From contig JAWPHD010001211.1 of the NCBI GenBank assembly GCA_037043455.1, forward strand, positions 186,001 to 250,000: DNA of 64,000 nt, written 5' to 3'. The notes under the pieces are model-generated. The model saw only the letters and a list, made by a program, of their open reading frames with translations, searched no databases and was not told the DNA's origin. Each line of letters begins with the position of its first letter. Within the stretch, counting starts at the first letter, position 1. Positions 34,457 through 45,829 of this stretch are shown here, piece by piece. Position numbers and translations under genes: made by a program. The stretch is from Cyrtodaria siliqua. Its lineage: Eukaryota > Mollusca > Bivalvia > Adapedonta > Hiatellidae.

Positions 34457-34578
34457 ATAATTGTCATTTCAAAAATCGGTGTGCCTCAGCCGGGAATTGA
34501 ACCACGGACCTCTTGCTTTCCGGGCAAGTATGCTTACCATTACACCACCACGCCATCCGATAGCTGAATGACAATTAT
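34457..34578 (-). repeat. tRNA-like sequence inside a short inverted repeat
   Basis: On the minus strand a roughly 75-base tRNA-like sequence has an A-box-like GTGGTGTAATGG, a perfect 5-bp anticodon stem (CTTGC/GCAAG) with loop CCGGAAA, and a B-box-like GGTTCAATTCC. T33 is replaced by C and the TψC and acceptor stems pair poorly. It is flanked by ATAATTGTCATTTCA (34457-34471) and TGAATGACAATTAT (34565-34578), which are inverted repeats of each other. It looks like a tRNA pseudogene or SINE head captured in a hairpin element rather than a working tRNA. Confidence 0.6.
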
Positions 34579-34869
34579 AACGTTATATTAAAAAGCCCTT
34601 TAAACCTACTGAATTCCAGTTGGATTTTTCACTATAGCAAGTCTGCATTAATGGTCTGTATTTAATTTATGACCCATATATGCGGGAGACTTTGATTTAC
34701 CTATATTTTTTTTACAATCAATTCTGGATTCAAAAAATGTTGCAAAAAATGTTGTCAATATACATTGAGTATATCCTGCTCAATATTTGAAACATTTGCT
34801 ATATTTATACAGTGGGCAGTCTCTAAAAAAGCAAATTCAGACAACTTGGATCACTAGCTGGATCACTAT

Positions 34870-35740
34870 TTTTTTGCAGGAAAGCATGACACTACTGAAT
34901 GTCATTGATGAACAAATTTGATTTGGTCTGTTATGATGTTGGTATTCCAGTAAACGAAGATAAAACTGAAGGTCTCACACAAAAATGCAATACCTTGTCT
35001 CGAAATTGACTCGGTTGAAGGAATTGTCTGAATCCCAAAAGAAAAGGTTGAAAAAGCAATCGAATTATTACAAGATGCGCTCAAGGCCAAAAAACTCAGA
35101 TTGAGATCTTTGCAGTCCATTGTGGGACTATTATTTTTTTCTCAAAAGCCATTTCTTCAGATAGCGTCTTCAATTGTCGTTTTTACGAGGCTGTGCCACA
35201 CGCAAAAAGACCACACCATTTCATGCGCGTTACGTTACAGAGGGCATGAAAGAAGATATTAAGGTTTGGTTACATTTCCTAGAACATTTTAACGGAGTGA
35301 GTACTTTTAGTGGTCTGAAGTGGGTCTCAAACGATGATATAGAGCTATATACTGATGCTGCTGATTCTCTGAATTTGGGCTGTGGGGCATTTTTTAAATA
35401 AAATTGGGTGTTTTTTAAGTGGCCCGATTACTAGAGTGAAGAAGTTTTCAAGGATATTACATACCTAGAATTATTGCCGATTCTATTGGCATTCTTTACG
35501 TGGGATGCAAACATTAAGGGTAAAAAGGTGACAATTATGTCCGATAACTAACATCAATAGTGGAAATAATCAACAAAAAAACATCACGCCATAAAAGAGT
35601 TATGTCTTTAATTCGTCAGTTGTTTTCCACCCTTCTGTCACATAATGTTCAAATGCGAGCTATACATATTTCTGGTAAGGTAAACAAAATGTGTGTCGCC
35701 ATTAATCGATTTCCGTGGGACAAACTATAAAATCTACTCC
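34870..35740 (+). pseudogene. DIRS RT C-terminus and RNase H, broken
   Basis: Pieces in different frames read VGIPVNEDKTEG, KVEKAIELLQDALKAKK, LRSLQSIVGLLFF, then VTEGMKEDIKVWLHFLEHFN and the RNase H blocks LYTDAADSLNLGCGAFFK (first catalytic Asp in YTDA), ITYLELLPILLAFFTW and GKKVTIMSDN. The RT catalytic motif itself lies upstream or is lost. At least five frameshifts or stops. Confidence 0.75.
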
Positions 35741-35854
35741 CGGCTCAGGTTTCCAGAACCCTACAGTAATTCCAGAATCGTTTCTTTGCCTTTTCAACAT
35801 GAAATAGACTCATTCCAGAATCGTTTCTTTGCCTTTTCAACATGAAATAGACTC

Positions 35855-36300
35855 ATTGAAGCCTCAGTGACAGTTAATATTCACAAAACCTACCATGCTG
35901 GAAAGGTTTCCTTTGAGAAATTCAGATTAAACATGCAATATGCAAATGTCTGGCCCCTTCCTATGTGGCAAATTGTTACATACACAGCCTTCATGTCGCA
36001 ACATAATTATGCATACTCGACGGTGAGCTGTCATGTTGCCGCCATTAGTAGTCTCATAGATGAAACGCAAACATGTTTAGTTTAACGCATGTTAACTGAC
36101 ATGAACAGATTACAAAACCGTAAAGACAATAGACTGCCCATCACCATTACCCTTTTGAAAAAAAATTCTGCCCTGTTTAATTCATACGTGTATCTCAAAA
36201 TATGAAGCTGACTTGTTCAGTTGTGCATACGCTATGGCATTTTGTGCTCTCCTAAGAGTAGGTGAAATGTCTAAGTCAAATAAAGATTCTAAAAATAACC
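35855..36300 (+). pseudogene. DIRS tyrosine recombinase N-terminal part, broken
   Basis: Frame 35867-36085 reads FEKFRLNMQYANVWPLP, then FMSQHNYAYSTVSCHVAAIS, the helical core-binding domain of the recombinase. After a frameshift come NRLPITITLLKK-like sequence and FCALLRVGEMS, a conserved catalytic-domain block containing the first Arg. The rest, with the HxxR and Tyr motifs, is not found. A 43-bp tandem duplication (35769-35811 and 35812-35854) lies just upstream. Confidence 0.7.
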
Positions 36301-36529
36301 TGCATCAATATTTTCATTAGAAATTCAAAAAGCGATCAGTTTGGTAGGGGTGCGAATTGGTCCATGGCTGGCACCTCATATTTTCGACACGTGCTAGTCC
36401 GCCTAAGCGTTTCTTTTTGGCGGAACACGCGCACACGTGCTATCCCGTATTTGCGTGTCTTGGCATTGCCAGTACGTATCAGCTAACATTGAATGAAACA
36501 GGATAAATAAACATTCATTTATTGTTATA

Positions 36530-37870
36530 CTTCCGATATCCGGAGTATAATTTAAAGTAAAGCATTTATAATCTCAGTAATGTCTAATATACTTCCGATT
36601 TTCCGGAGTCTAATATATTCAATGGCCAGCCAATATCAATGTTTCCGATTGTCCAGAATATACTTTATTATTCTATACCTAATTTATACATCCAATCGTA
36701 GACGCTCTTTCGAGTCATGTGACCGTACAATATATTTCCGTATCGGGACGCACGCGCGTACAAAATATCCCGTATTTTGTTCGTATTGTACGCTTCACAG
36801 GTTCCATGTTAAACCTATGATAAAGACCGAAACGCGTGAAAAGGTCCGAATAAAAATCAGAACCGACAGGCTTCTGTCATTACCTAACCATAAATTGTTG
36901 TCAAGTAATGAAAACCTATCTATTGCACATATTTTTATTTAATTTTCCTTTATAACAAAAAAAAAACACAAAAAACTAGCATAATATATCATTGTTTGAA
37001 ACTGACCTTCGGTAGTATTTAATCACTGTTGACAACGGAGAAATGGGCATTCTTTCAAGCAAATAAAGCTTGAGAGTAAGCCATGTCGAACACAATATAT
37101 AAAATACATAGACCTACATGCAATTGTGCTTTCGATGTTCATAGCGACTTGCTTGAAAGCATGAAACAAACGAAAGTTATATCCGAATTATAAATGATTG
37201 GTTAAAATAAAGGTATAGAATAAAAAGGTTACTTAACATGGTTCTGTACAATACGGGATATATTTGGACTCGTACACAGCTGGAAAAAATCATATTGGAC
37301 TCGCCTAACGGCTCGTCCAATATGACTTTTCCAGCTGTGTACTCGTCCAAATATATCTCCGTATTGTACAGAACCATGTTAAATAACCTATAAATATCTT
37401 CCGATTTTTTTGGAGTCTAATATATTCAATGACCAGCCAAAATGCCGATTGTGTTTATACAGGGCGGCGGTCCAATTCAATATTTCCGATTGTCCGCAAT
37501 AAACTTTAATATGCTTCCGATTTAATATGCTTCCGATTTTCCGCAGTCAAATATAGTCAATGACTATATTTTAAATATTTCCGATTATCCGGAATATGTA
37601 ATTATATTTCCGATTGTCCTGAATATGGATTTATAAGTTGAATTGACAATATCGCCAATCGTTCAGAATATACAATTACATGTAAGAAATGCCAATATGT
37701 TCGATTGTCTGGAATATGGGTTTATAAATGCCAATATGTCCGATTTGTCCGGAATATGGAACAATATTTCTGATTGCCTGGAATATACCAATATGTCCTA
37801 TTGTCTGGAATGTTATCAACTGTCAATATTTCCGATTGTCAGGAATATACTGAATATATGTTGATCTGAC
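36530..37870. repeat. Cluster of about 14 short palindromic repeats (TTCCGATTGTCCGGAATAT type)
   Basis: Imperfect copies occur at about 36530, 36592, 36643, 37398, 37480, 37523, 37577, 37606, 37655, 37697, 37738, 37769, 37793 and 37826. Each is near-palindromic (ATATTTCCG..CGGAATAT) with varied spacers. Two also share a TCTAATATATTCAATGRCCAGCC extension. A hairpin MITE (37226-37390) interrupts the cluster. Confidence 0.7.
37226..37390. mobile_element. Hairpin MITE, arms about 70 bp, very well paired
   Basis: AGGTTACTTAACATGG, TTCTGTACAATACGG and TATATTTGGACTCGTAC on the left are inverted on the right, ending CCATGTTAAATAACCT. The centre is TCGCCTAACGGCTC. The near-perfect arms suggest recent insertion. 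Confidence 0.85.
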
Positions 37871-38394
37871 AATTCATTATAATGCTATATTAAATACACA
37901 AAATCTGCCAAAAATAAATCATAATAAAGAAAATTCTAAGTCATTCTAGCTCTGTTCTAATCAATCCCACTTTTTTAAATAATAACAAACTCAAAGCTAA
38001 GAACATCCATTTTTAATGGATACGGTAACGGCGTCGGTCCCGTGTGCAGCTGGAGCCATAGTGTATGCACTTTTACGCCGAACTTCTGTGTCAAACAGCG
38101 ATGCAACAAGCATAAATACCATTCATCAGAAACGAGGCTTTCTTGATAATCATAATTTAGTGTGTGAGTTGTAATGGAAGAAAGAAAAAAACAGAACGTT
38201 TTATAAAGAGTAGCAACATATTCACTTGATTAAAAGGAAAATACAAATGTGTGAAAACATTGCAGGGCATACAGTGTTTAGTGTTAAGACTGTGTTGCTA
38301 ATGCTGATAATTGTGATGTGTGTTTAAATCACAAGACACAAGTATACAAAACAAACGTATAACAGTCTCAGTACCTATATTATCATTTAATAAC
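37871..38394. other. No gene recognised
   Basis: Nothing identified. Confidence 0.4.
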
Positions 38395-38870
38395 TAGTCG
38401 TATTCATTTAGATCTGGAATGTTTGGTTCCATGTACATTACATCGTCTAATATTGCAGTTGTTGCATTTAAATCACCAGACACCAATATATTGCATTCAT
38501 TATGACGTGTCTTTAATGTCATTATACTCATTTGCGATACTTTGAAAATCTGATCCATTACATTGAGTATAAAAAGGAAAACCTTCAGGCGGTAGGTTTA
38601 CACTAATAAATATTATATGTTTTCCCATTTAAAACTGTTTTTATTAAATGTAATAAATCAACGTTCATATAGAGATATGCATTACAGAAGAAGCATATAT
38701 ATTTGTAACAAATATTACAATGCCACCCATAGTGCCACTTTTTCGTGATGCTTTAGAAGAACAAAAATAGCGTTTATAATTTGGATGCAGAATCAAATGG
38801 TAGTGCCTGACAAATTACCATGCATGAACTCGTTAAATGAAAGTGACTTTTCAGATTCTGTCATACGAGT
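38395..38870 (-). pseudogene. LINE endonuclease domain fragment
   Basis: On the minus strand, across frameshifts, are GTMGGIVIFVTN, VNLPPEGFPFYTQ and ILVSGDLNATT. These are in the order of the APE-type endonuclease of non-LTR retrotransposons, GDLN being the catalytic-site block. No RT follows. A different LINE copy from that at 12716-14283. Confidence 0.7.
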
Positions 38871-39127
38871 GTCTGCTAATAATGTATTAATTATTAATAT
38901 TACTTATAAATAAATATGCCATCATCAAAAATATTGTTCACTATTAAACATATAAATGAGAAAGTTAGTTGTATTAACTGTTAGGGTTTAATAAAGTTAT
39001 TAGTGGTACTAGTATTTCATTGTGGCTGCACAATACATTTGAGCATTTAACTCACTGTTACACGTAGACACCGTCGTGAATTGTCTGAAAGTTTGTTGAA
39101 AGTGACGTTAATCTCCATCCATCCATT

Positions 39128-39203
39128 CACACACACGCATGCACACACACACGCACGTACACACGCACGCACGCACACACGCACGCACACACATACATAT
39201 AGA
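39128..39203. repeat. (CA)n / (CACG)n microsatellite
   Basis: Alternating CACACACG and CACGCACG runs ending in ACATACATA. Confidence 0.95.
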
Positions 39204-39624
39204 TTTACCTCATTTCCCCGTGCAGTCACGCAGTGGTATAAATAGTATCTACATGATCTACGTCATGCAAATAATACTTATTTTTACAAATAACTTAATA
39301 GCGGTTTTAATTATATGTATCTCTCCTTCAAGAAATGTTCATATGATGTTTAAGAGTTAAATTTGGTAATTGATAATCCTACAAAAAAGGTGGCCATTCA
39401 CCTTTAACATGACAGAAACATAATTTGGAAAAAACATGTTAAACATCTCCTTAACACTTTTTAAAAAATCCAGTTCCAATAACACATGATTTATGTAATC
39501 ATTGTCATCATTGTTGATGTAAATAAGGAAAACCCAAAAATAGGAAGTATGTACATGTTCAAGGTAATTTTGTTCAAACTCAATCAAAAGATTATGATAT
39601 GAGAAAGGAAATCGTCAAACATGA

Positions 39625-40035
39625 CAAATATTGCAATTTCGGTTTGATTGAGACTTTCCATGAAGTTAGTGAACAAATATTGTTCCCGTTCACGCCTTCT
39701 AACCCCGGTTTGAGCAGATCTTAATATTTAAAATGCCAACAGTACGAACATGATGGTATGCATATGATGGTTAACATGGAACATTCAATGTGGTATTGTC
39801 ATACCATTCCATGGCCAGCGACGTATGATCCCAGTTTCTAACAAAATGCTTCGCCCTAAACGAGCTGAAAACAATGGTCGAAATAAACATAATGGAATTC
39901 AGTTGGGAGCAGAGGTTATGAAGCCTACGTATCACACACAACAGTCAAAATACTAAATTAAAAAATATACAACATACCCTAAGGGTAGTCAAAAAATATT
40001 CAGAACCTTTAAAGGCCAGAGTAGTGGAACCATCG
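39625..40035. repeat. Dispersed repeats, inverted relative to about 475-575 and 24325-24560
   Basis: The first part matches the block near the window start (GGTTTGATTGAGA, CCCGTTCACG, TTGAGCAGA). The second part matches 24325-24560 in reverse complement (CCATTCCATGGCCAGC, GGAGCAGAGGTTATGAAGCC). Confidence 0.6.
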
Positions 40036-40237
40036 AAAAACATATTTCTAAGAAGGCTAGCCCATATAGTGTGCCAGTTGTGTTCTAGCCTTTTTCAAAT
40101 TGATAATTGTTTGCCTTTTCCATTAGGTTTGAAAGTAATATGTCCAGTTGGTTCATTTTCTAATTATTTGATCATGTTTAAACACCTAAGATATTGCGAC
40201 GATTAACACGAACGGGTACAGATGTTACTAAGAATTT

Positions 40238-40482
40238 AGCGTCTCCGTGGCCGAGGTGTTAACGAAGTTGCATTGTAAACCTTCTCGCATCGACTGGGAG
40301 CTCGACTTGTAAGTGAGAAAGTGCCGATTCTTGCGGATGGCGGGAGATGTACAGTACTGATTCTAAACAGGCAGGAAAAATGGGTGGTCTGCCTTCACCA
40401 CAAACAAATCGACCGTCATATACAACCTTATATGTGTTGAAAATGACGTAAAAATCATACAAACAAACAAACAAAATCTTAT
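40238..40482 (+). mobile_element. SINE family B
   Basis: Starts AGCGTCTCCGTGGCCGAGG (A-box-like), has lost a clear B box, and continues with GACTGGGAGCTCGACTTGTA, GCGGGAGATGTACAG, GGTGGTCTGCC and ATCGACCGTCATATA. It ends in (CAAA)n. Confidence 0.75.
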
Positions 40483-41040
40483 TTATATGTGACAACTTTA
40501 TATTAATCACGTGTTTACTTTCAATTTAAACCACTTTTACATTGTATGCCACCTTATCCACTGTAGGTAATCTCCGCTATACTGATCTGGAGATGAATCC
40601 CGTTTCAGCATTAGTTTAGAACGATTTCCTACTCCATCTTTATCGGACGATGCAGTTGCAATTGTTTATTTTCCTGGGATACACCACAGGGTCCTCGTCT
40701 ATGACCAAACCATGATGTTTGGTGTTTTATTGCAAATAAACTAACCTTGTTAGGACAAATTAGTATGCAACAAAGATCCATAGTGGTATTTTATTGAAAT
40801 ATGGCTCCAATCATAATAAAAACATTATATCAATTAGCTACATTTTGTACTTAAACCATTCACACATTTTGAACTTAAACCGTTCAAATCACCTGCCTAA
40901 AAAGGTATCAGTCGTCACATATTGAAATGTAAACCTTTAAATCTTCATTCGGCAACGTCAATAATTTTACCAGCGTTTTTAATATCGGCTCAAAGGTCTT
41001 GGATCACCTGTTTTGAGTAAATATCACTTAACGCCTCCAT
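40483..41040. other. No gene recognised
   Basis: Nothing identified. Confidence 0.4.
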
Positions 41041-41196
41041 TCAGACATCGTTTTATCTAGACGCAGAGTGTTTCCCTCTATAAGTAAGTGTAATGCTAAG
41101 AGTTGCATTTGTTGCAATTATTTATCTTGCAAGTCCTCCAGTAAATCAACTGTTAATGGTAGAACATTTAATGTATGTCTAGCTTCAAATGTTGAT

Positions 41197-41199
41197 TGA
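41197..41199 (+). other. In-frame TGA, candidate selenocysteine, copy 5
   Basis: Follows NVD, precedes RNSHVIYVLT; the same codon position as 4351-4349 in copy 1. Confidence 0.6.
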
Positions 41200-41229
41200 C
41201 GTAATTCTCACGTCATTTATGTTTTGACT

Positions 41230-41232
41230 TGA
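41230..41232 (+). other. In-frame TGA, candidate selenocysteine, copy 5
   Basis: ACT-TGA in the context VLT-TGA-NAP; the same codon position as 4318-4316 in copy 1, 11 codons after the first TGA. Confidence 0.6.
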
Positions 41233-42029
41233 ATGCACCATGTTGTGGTATACAATATGTTGGACAAACAGGTCGTTCCTTAAAAGTTCGATTTCGTGAG
41301 CATAAATATTTTGCAGGCAATCCCAAAAGGTTAAAGAATTACCTTTATTACACGTGTTACTATATATACTTGTTTTTCGTGTAATACAGGCATTGTCTCT
41401 GCGGTCATATTAGATAAGCGCTCGGGCCTCATATGGCTATCTCGGGCCAATATCACAAAGAGGCACACCTCCCCAGTTAATAACCTCTAAGTACCAACAC
41501 TTTCGTCAGTCAGGTTATAGTTTTAGTAATGTCACTGTTCAACCTGTTTAATACATGATTTACGATAATGATGCAACTAAAAGCCGTTTCCAAAGGTCCA
41601 TTATCATACTCTTTTATATAGCAGAACTAAAGTGGAAGGGAAAATTGCAGACACCATTTCCACTGGGCCTTAATGATACTATTTATCAACAAGGACATAT
41701 TTCAAAAGAGCCTTATATTGACATTTTTCCTATATTTTCCATTCGAATGCGCGTAAATCTATGTCTCATGGTTGTAGACGTAATGGTAACATCAAACGGA
41801 AATCAAACGGAAATCACGTATTACTAAGTCAGTCGCTGATTTACATACTATTTTTAAACATCCGCATTTTGGAAAGCACTCGATGTTTTCTATCCATTTC
41901 TTCACTTAAGCTAATTTCACTTTATTTTTAGTTCACTCAACTTTCTTTAGCATCGCAGGTGTAGAGAAAAATGAAAATGTGTTATATATTTTTTTGAAAT
42001 AAATATGATGTTTGTTGTATGGTTAATGT

Positions 42030-42650
42030 TATTTAATATTTTATTAACATTTTAGTGCTCCGTGCTTTTTTATGACGTCGTCAATTTCAGCGTAAACGGA
42101 AGAGTGCGTCTACTTATTTATACTTATCATAGTCAGGGTCTTCCCTAGGAATTTTTTAAGGGATAGTGGCATTTAACGCGCGAGGGTGCGGGAGGGGGCT
42201 CCCCTCGTGCATGTCGATTTTTTTTCATGTTTTGAAGTAAAATACGGGTTTTGGCATACACCTGATACATTTAAAACAAAATTTATGATTTTTTTTTATA
42301 ATCTATTAATTCTCCTTTTTCAATATTTATAAAATTTCATAATTGTAATTTTAAAATACCAGTGACAATGCTACTTTAGTTTTGTGTATTTCTGCCGACG
42401 AATTACCTTTCATTTATCCATTCCCGAAATGCAGTTATAAAATAATGACGTCTCATTTTGGACTGCTCCGTAGATGGGTTTCTCGTGCTATAGTTCATTG
42501 CAACGAAACAAGACACGGTAACGTATTTCTGTTTAAATCAATCGAATTCTTTTGAGTTTGATTACAAAGTATACGAATATTAAAGGTTTACGTCAAAAAC
42601 AGAGTGCGATATCGAAAAAGTCCACGTATTATTTGAACTGTCCTCGTATA
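42030..42650. repeat. Dispersed repeat, copy 1 (second at 51840-52205)
   Basis: ACGGAAGAGTG, CAGTGACAATGCTACTT, TTCCCGAAATG, GATGGGTTTCTCGT, TTTCTGTTTAAATCA and GAGTGCGATATCGAAAAAG occur in the same order in both places. Confidence 0.8.
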
Positions 42651-44034
42651 TATATTTCTGGCTGCTATGCAATTCAAATTTACACCCAGTGCTATTAGCC
42701 AAGCACTATTAGCACTGCATAAAAGAGCATGTACTTCATATTTTCTGCAGTGTTACCACTGATAACAGCATTATATTCATTGTATAATTGCCGTCCAGGT
42801 GGATTCATAAAAGTGGACTCTTTACATCTATTTTGTCCTTTCATTACCGTTTTAACAGCCTCTCCTATCATATCTAACATAATCTTATTTATCAGGAGAC
42901 ACAAGTGTATAATAGAACATGTGTTTTGTTGATTTATATAATGTAAACATGTATTTAGAAAATGTAACTGCTCTTTGTAACTATGTGTGTTGTTGTATAA
43001 TTGTGCAAATTAAAAAATAAAATATTTTCATAAACCAAACGGACATCGACTTTGAGAATATGTAGATAAGGCAGATACATGTAGATGTACGTATATTGCT
43101 CGAAACTAAGAATATATGGGATCATCCTGTCAATAGACTACTTGATGGTTTTCTCTTTGCTAAGCGGATATCCGTTTGATATATTGTTAAGGGGTGGAGT
43201 AATTCCCAAAAAGCTGGTCTCCTCTTTTGTTGTTCAGCTAATAAGATATACAAGAGTTGTCAAGCTTAAGAAAATATATCATGATAATGCTCATTCCATT
43301 GGAATATGACCATTTTGTTGAACCATATTTACAAATTAAATAGTTGCAGTACGTTATAAATATCTCAACAAAATGTACATATACATAAATAAAGATGGAT
43401 GTTTTCATACTGTCATGCGGCAGCAGTATACATAATGCAAAACAGCAGTTTGTGATTTTCATACAGGTAGTATTTATTAACATGGTTTGCGTTCGTCCTT
43501 TTTCCCAAAACCCATTATACTCAAAACTTTGAGAGATTTAATACCACCCCCTGTTTATTAGGCAAAGCTCCGAATTCCTAAGTCAATATAGGTCTTGAAG
43601 ACCTCGGAATGGTATTGACTTTCTAAATGGTAACACATTGATGTATTTGTGGTTTTGTTAGAAAAGGTCACTATAGTAATATGTTTTAACAGTTAAATAA
43701 TTAGAGTTTAGTTGTAAACGTCTATAACTTCTGAAATTTCAATATGTTTCACAAGTAGATACTTTATATAATGTTCACTTATAAATAGGTCATTGGACAA
43801 GACACTGCTGGCTTTTTCCTCCCAAGTTATCTCGTCTCAACACATTAATCCTCGTTCTGATAAGGGTTTCATTGAGAAAAACAAACTTGTAACCAGGTTT
43901 GTATTTCGAACGTACACGTTCACTGTAGGGTTGTGTCTGGCATGAGAAGTAAGAAACAAACTTGACAATAAATTAATGTCGTGCGGTTTAACTGTTGATG
44001 GTTTACTCGACTCTGTGAGAGCGACAATTTTCAT
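42651..44034. other. No gene recognised
   Basis: Overlapping open frames on both strands at 42695-42932 and 43085-43483 show no motif. Confidence 0.4.
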
Positions 44035-44485
44035 TTAAGGTTTACCACCACTAATTACATGTAAACCTCCGAGATGTAGTCGAATGTAAATCCTATAATA
44101 AAAAGTAATCCTTCCTTTTGTGATGGAAATAGGCATTATACGTAGGGGAAAACTGCTCATTTTTGTTCGATTTTGTGGTTGTATGTATAAGAAGCGTATT
44201 AATAGGTTTTACTGGATCACTGATGAATATTTTCGAAATTTCGACTCTATGCTTATACTTTGTGAGCAACCATCACTGAAAACAGCTGTACCCTTGACCT
44301 GTTTAGTAAATAACCAAGAACTTTCTTACATGTCTTGTGATTTTTCAAGTGGAAAATTTGTTTTCTCTATGAAAATTACACTGCTGCATTATCCATATTT
44401 GAGTTGAGGTTGCAGCAAATCATTAATATGTGGCACTTTAACATTGGTGTCTATGGGGAAAATAATTAGTGGTTTCATACCTTAA
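44035..44485. mobile_element. MITE with TTAA target duplication (copy 1)
   Basis: Bounded by TTAA on both sides (44035-44038 and 44482-44485) with inverted ends that share AAGGT and CCACTAATTA. A second copy (56349-56800) is alike over its whole length. TTAA target duplication is typical of piggyBac-type elements; no transposase is present, so the assignment to that superfamily is inferred. Confidence 0.7.
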
Positions 44486-44629
44486 GGCCAAATCGACGAC
44501 AAGAACATCTCCGTCACAATGGTACCAGTCCTCTTCAGATTCCAGGGGGATACCTGGAGTCCGTGCCTTTAGTGTTTCATTTCTCTCGCGGAGACACGAG
44601 ATCTCAGTCCTCGATACTTCTCCAGACAT
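44486..44629 (-). CDS. Possible first coding exon of an unrecognised gene
   Basis: ATG at 44629 in a fair context (TTCACCATGT) opens a frame rich in charged residues: SRTEISCLRERNETLKA, then GIPLESEEDWYHCDGDVLVVD. The base composition is less AT-rich than its surroundings. The frame runs into the TTAA MITE at 44485, where the sequence CTTAAG-GTATGA could serve as a splice donor. No family recognised; it could be chance. Confidence 0.3.
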
Positions 44630-45066
44630 GGTGAAATATGTTGTTGCCGTGACAAGGGATTGCTCAAAATCATTAACATCCTAGTCAAATGACTAGTCGA
44701 GCAGTTGTGACATTCTTTTCAGATCTCCAGGCTTGACAGTATGTTACGGTATCGGAGCTTCAGATGCCAAGGCTATAATATAAGTGTCCGATATATCAAA
44801 TATTTCATAGTCATAGATGGTATTTATTTTTTCAGATCAGCTTAGAATTCTGGAATAGAGTGATTACGTTTAACTGATATCGGTGCTGATATATTGCTCA
44901 TTATAACAACCGTAAACTTTGACAAAATGTATAGCTGTCAAACAATTAGTCTTTGTTTTTTATACCGTATTCCAATTTCTCGAAATACCGGTTACATGGT
45001 ATATATCTACTGTACTTGCACAAATGTTAGAATCCCCTATTATTCTCTTCGCCAAAATGCAATCAT
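44630..45066. other. No gene recognised
   Basis: Upstream of the possible exon on the minus strand; no promoter element identified. Confidence 0.35.
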
Positions 45067-45570
45067 CAACTCCGTTTGATGTTTGTCTGCGGTCTTGTCT
45101 TGTCGTGCCCTCAATGGTTTATTCTCTTGTTGCTCTGGCTTCTGCCAAGTCATCGAGTACCTTCATTGTGGCTTTTTAGGCCTTTGTTTTTTTGTATTTA
45201 TATATACAGGAGCATCTATGTGTTTTACTTACATTGCCTATTAATGCTGCCTTGTTGGTAAGAGAATATTTCATGACGGGGATTTCTTTATTTACACTGT
45301 CCCGTTTAATTGGGATGACAGTAGGGTAAGTGTGAGCTTTGGTGCACCTTAGAACCTGGTTTAAACCCCCAGCGGCCTTTTTTGCCACTGATCGTTCCAA
45401 GGCGGTAGCCCTATTGTCAACCCTCTTTTTGTGTTTGTGATGTCGTATTTAACTTTTTATTCATTTGTAATGTTGTATTATTGTGTTATGTTGTTCCTTG
45501 TTTCTGTGTGTGTTTGTGGTTGACTGTCGTCTTTGAATGTTACTTTTCCTGTTCTATTTTTAAATCCATA
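45067..45570 (+). mobile_element. Naiad 3' UTR copy, truncated within the SECIS-like region
   Basis: Begins at ACTCCGTTTGATGTTTGTC, the 3' half of the SECIS-like fold, and continues through the complete 3' UTR to GTTGACTGTCGTCTTTGAAT and TTTTCCTGTTC. Confidence 0.8.
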
Positions 45571-45829
45571 TATCAACAACAATGTTCATACTTGCTTCTA
45601 CCACTACATAATAATAATAATCCTCAGCTAAGACGTAGAGACCGTTGCAATTATCACGTGACCGGAAATACAAAACATTTGAAATTGTGGACGCACAACT
45701 ATGACGGACGGACACACAGACGGATGGAATCCGAAATTAAAACTATTTTGAGCATTTGGCTCAAATGAGCTGAATACAATATTAAAGAAACTAACCCGCC
45801 AAATAACGGCAAACTTGCCTAAACCTGAG

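Larger units (their letters stand above)
34870..36300 (+). mobile_element. Decayed DIRS-type (tyrosine-recombinase) retrotransposon
   Basis: RT tail, RNase H-like and tyrosine-recombinase-like fragments follow one another on the plus strand with many frameshifts and stops, including both TGA and TAA. This set and order are diagnostic of DIRS-group elements. Terminal repeats were not identified. Confidence 0.75.
41041..41827 (+). pseudogene. Naiad copy 5 GIY-YIG endonuclease, with the same two in-frame TGA
   Basis: The frame reads CNAKSCICCNYLSCKS, TVNGRTFNVCLASNVD then TGA (41197-41199), RNSHVIYVLT then TGA (41230-41232). After a one-base deletion it continues NAPCCGIQYVGQTGRSLKVRF. Protein differences from copy 1 are scattered, so the copies are not recent duplicates, yet both TGAs are kept. 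Later parts (QHFRQSGYSFSNVTVQP, PLGLNDTIYQQG) match in another frame after the insertion. Confidence 0.8.
41041..41930 (+). mobile_element. Naiad copy 5, endonuclease region only, diverged
   Basis: Plus-strand match to the N-terminal half of the Naiad protein, from RRRVFPSIS to beyond the GIY-YIG domain. It contains an insertion of about 140 bases (about 41350-41490) within the NYL/YQHF junction and a replaced segment near 41583-41620. No RT follows, so this is a fragment truncated at both ends. Confidence 0.8.

Noticed and set aside
34870..36300. Sec interpretation of TGA codons in the DIRS remnant
   Set aside because: This copy also has TAA stops and many frameshifts, so its stops reflect general decay.
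44219..44245. Hammerhead-ribozyme-like CTGATGA...GAAA
   Set aside because: There is no pairing for stem II between the two core boxes, and the second copy of this MITE (about 56535) lacks the CTGATGA. I found no other convincing hammerhead in or near the Naiad copies.
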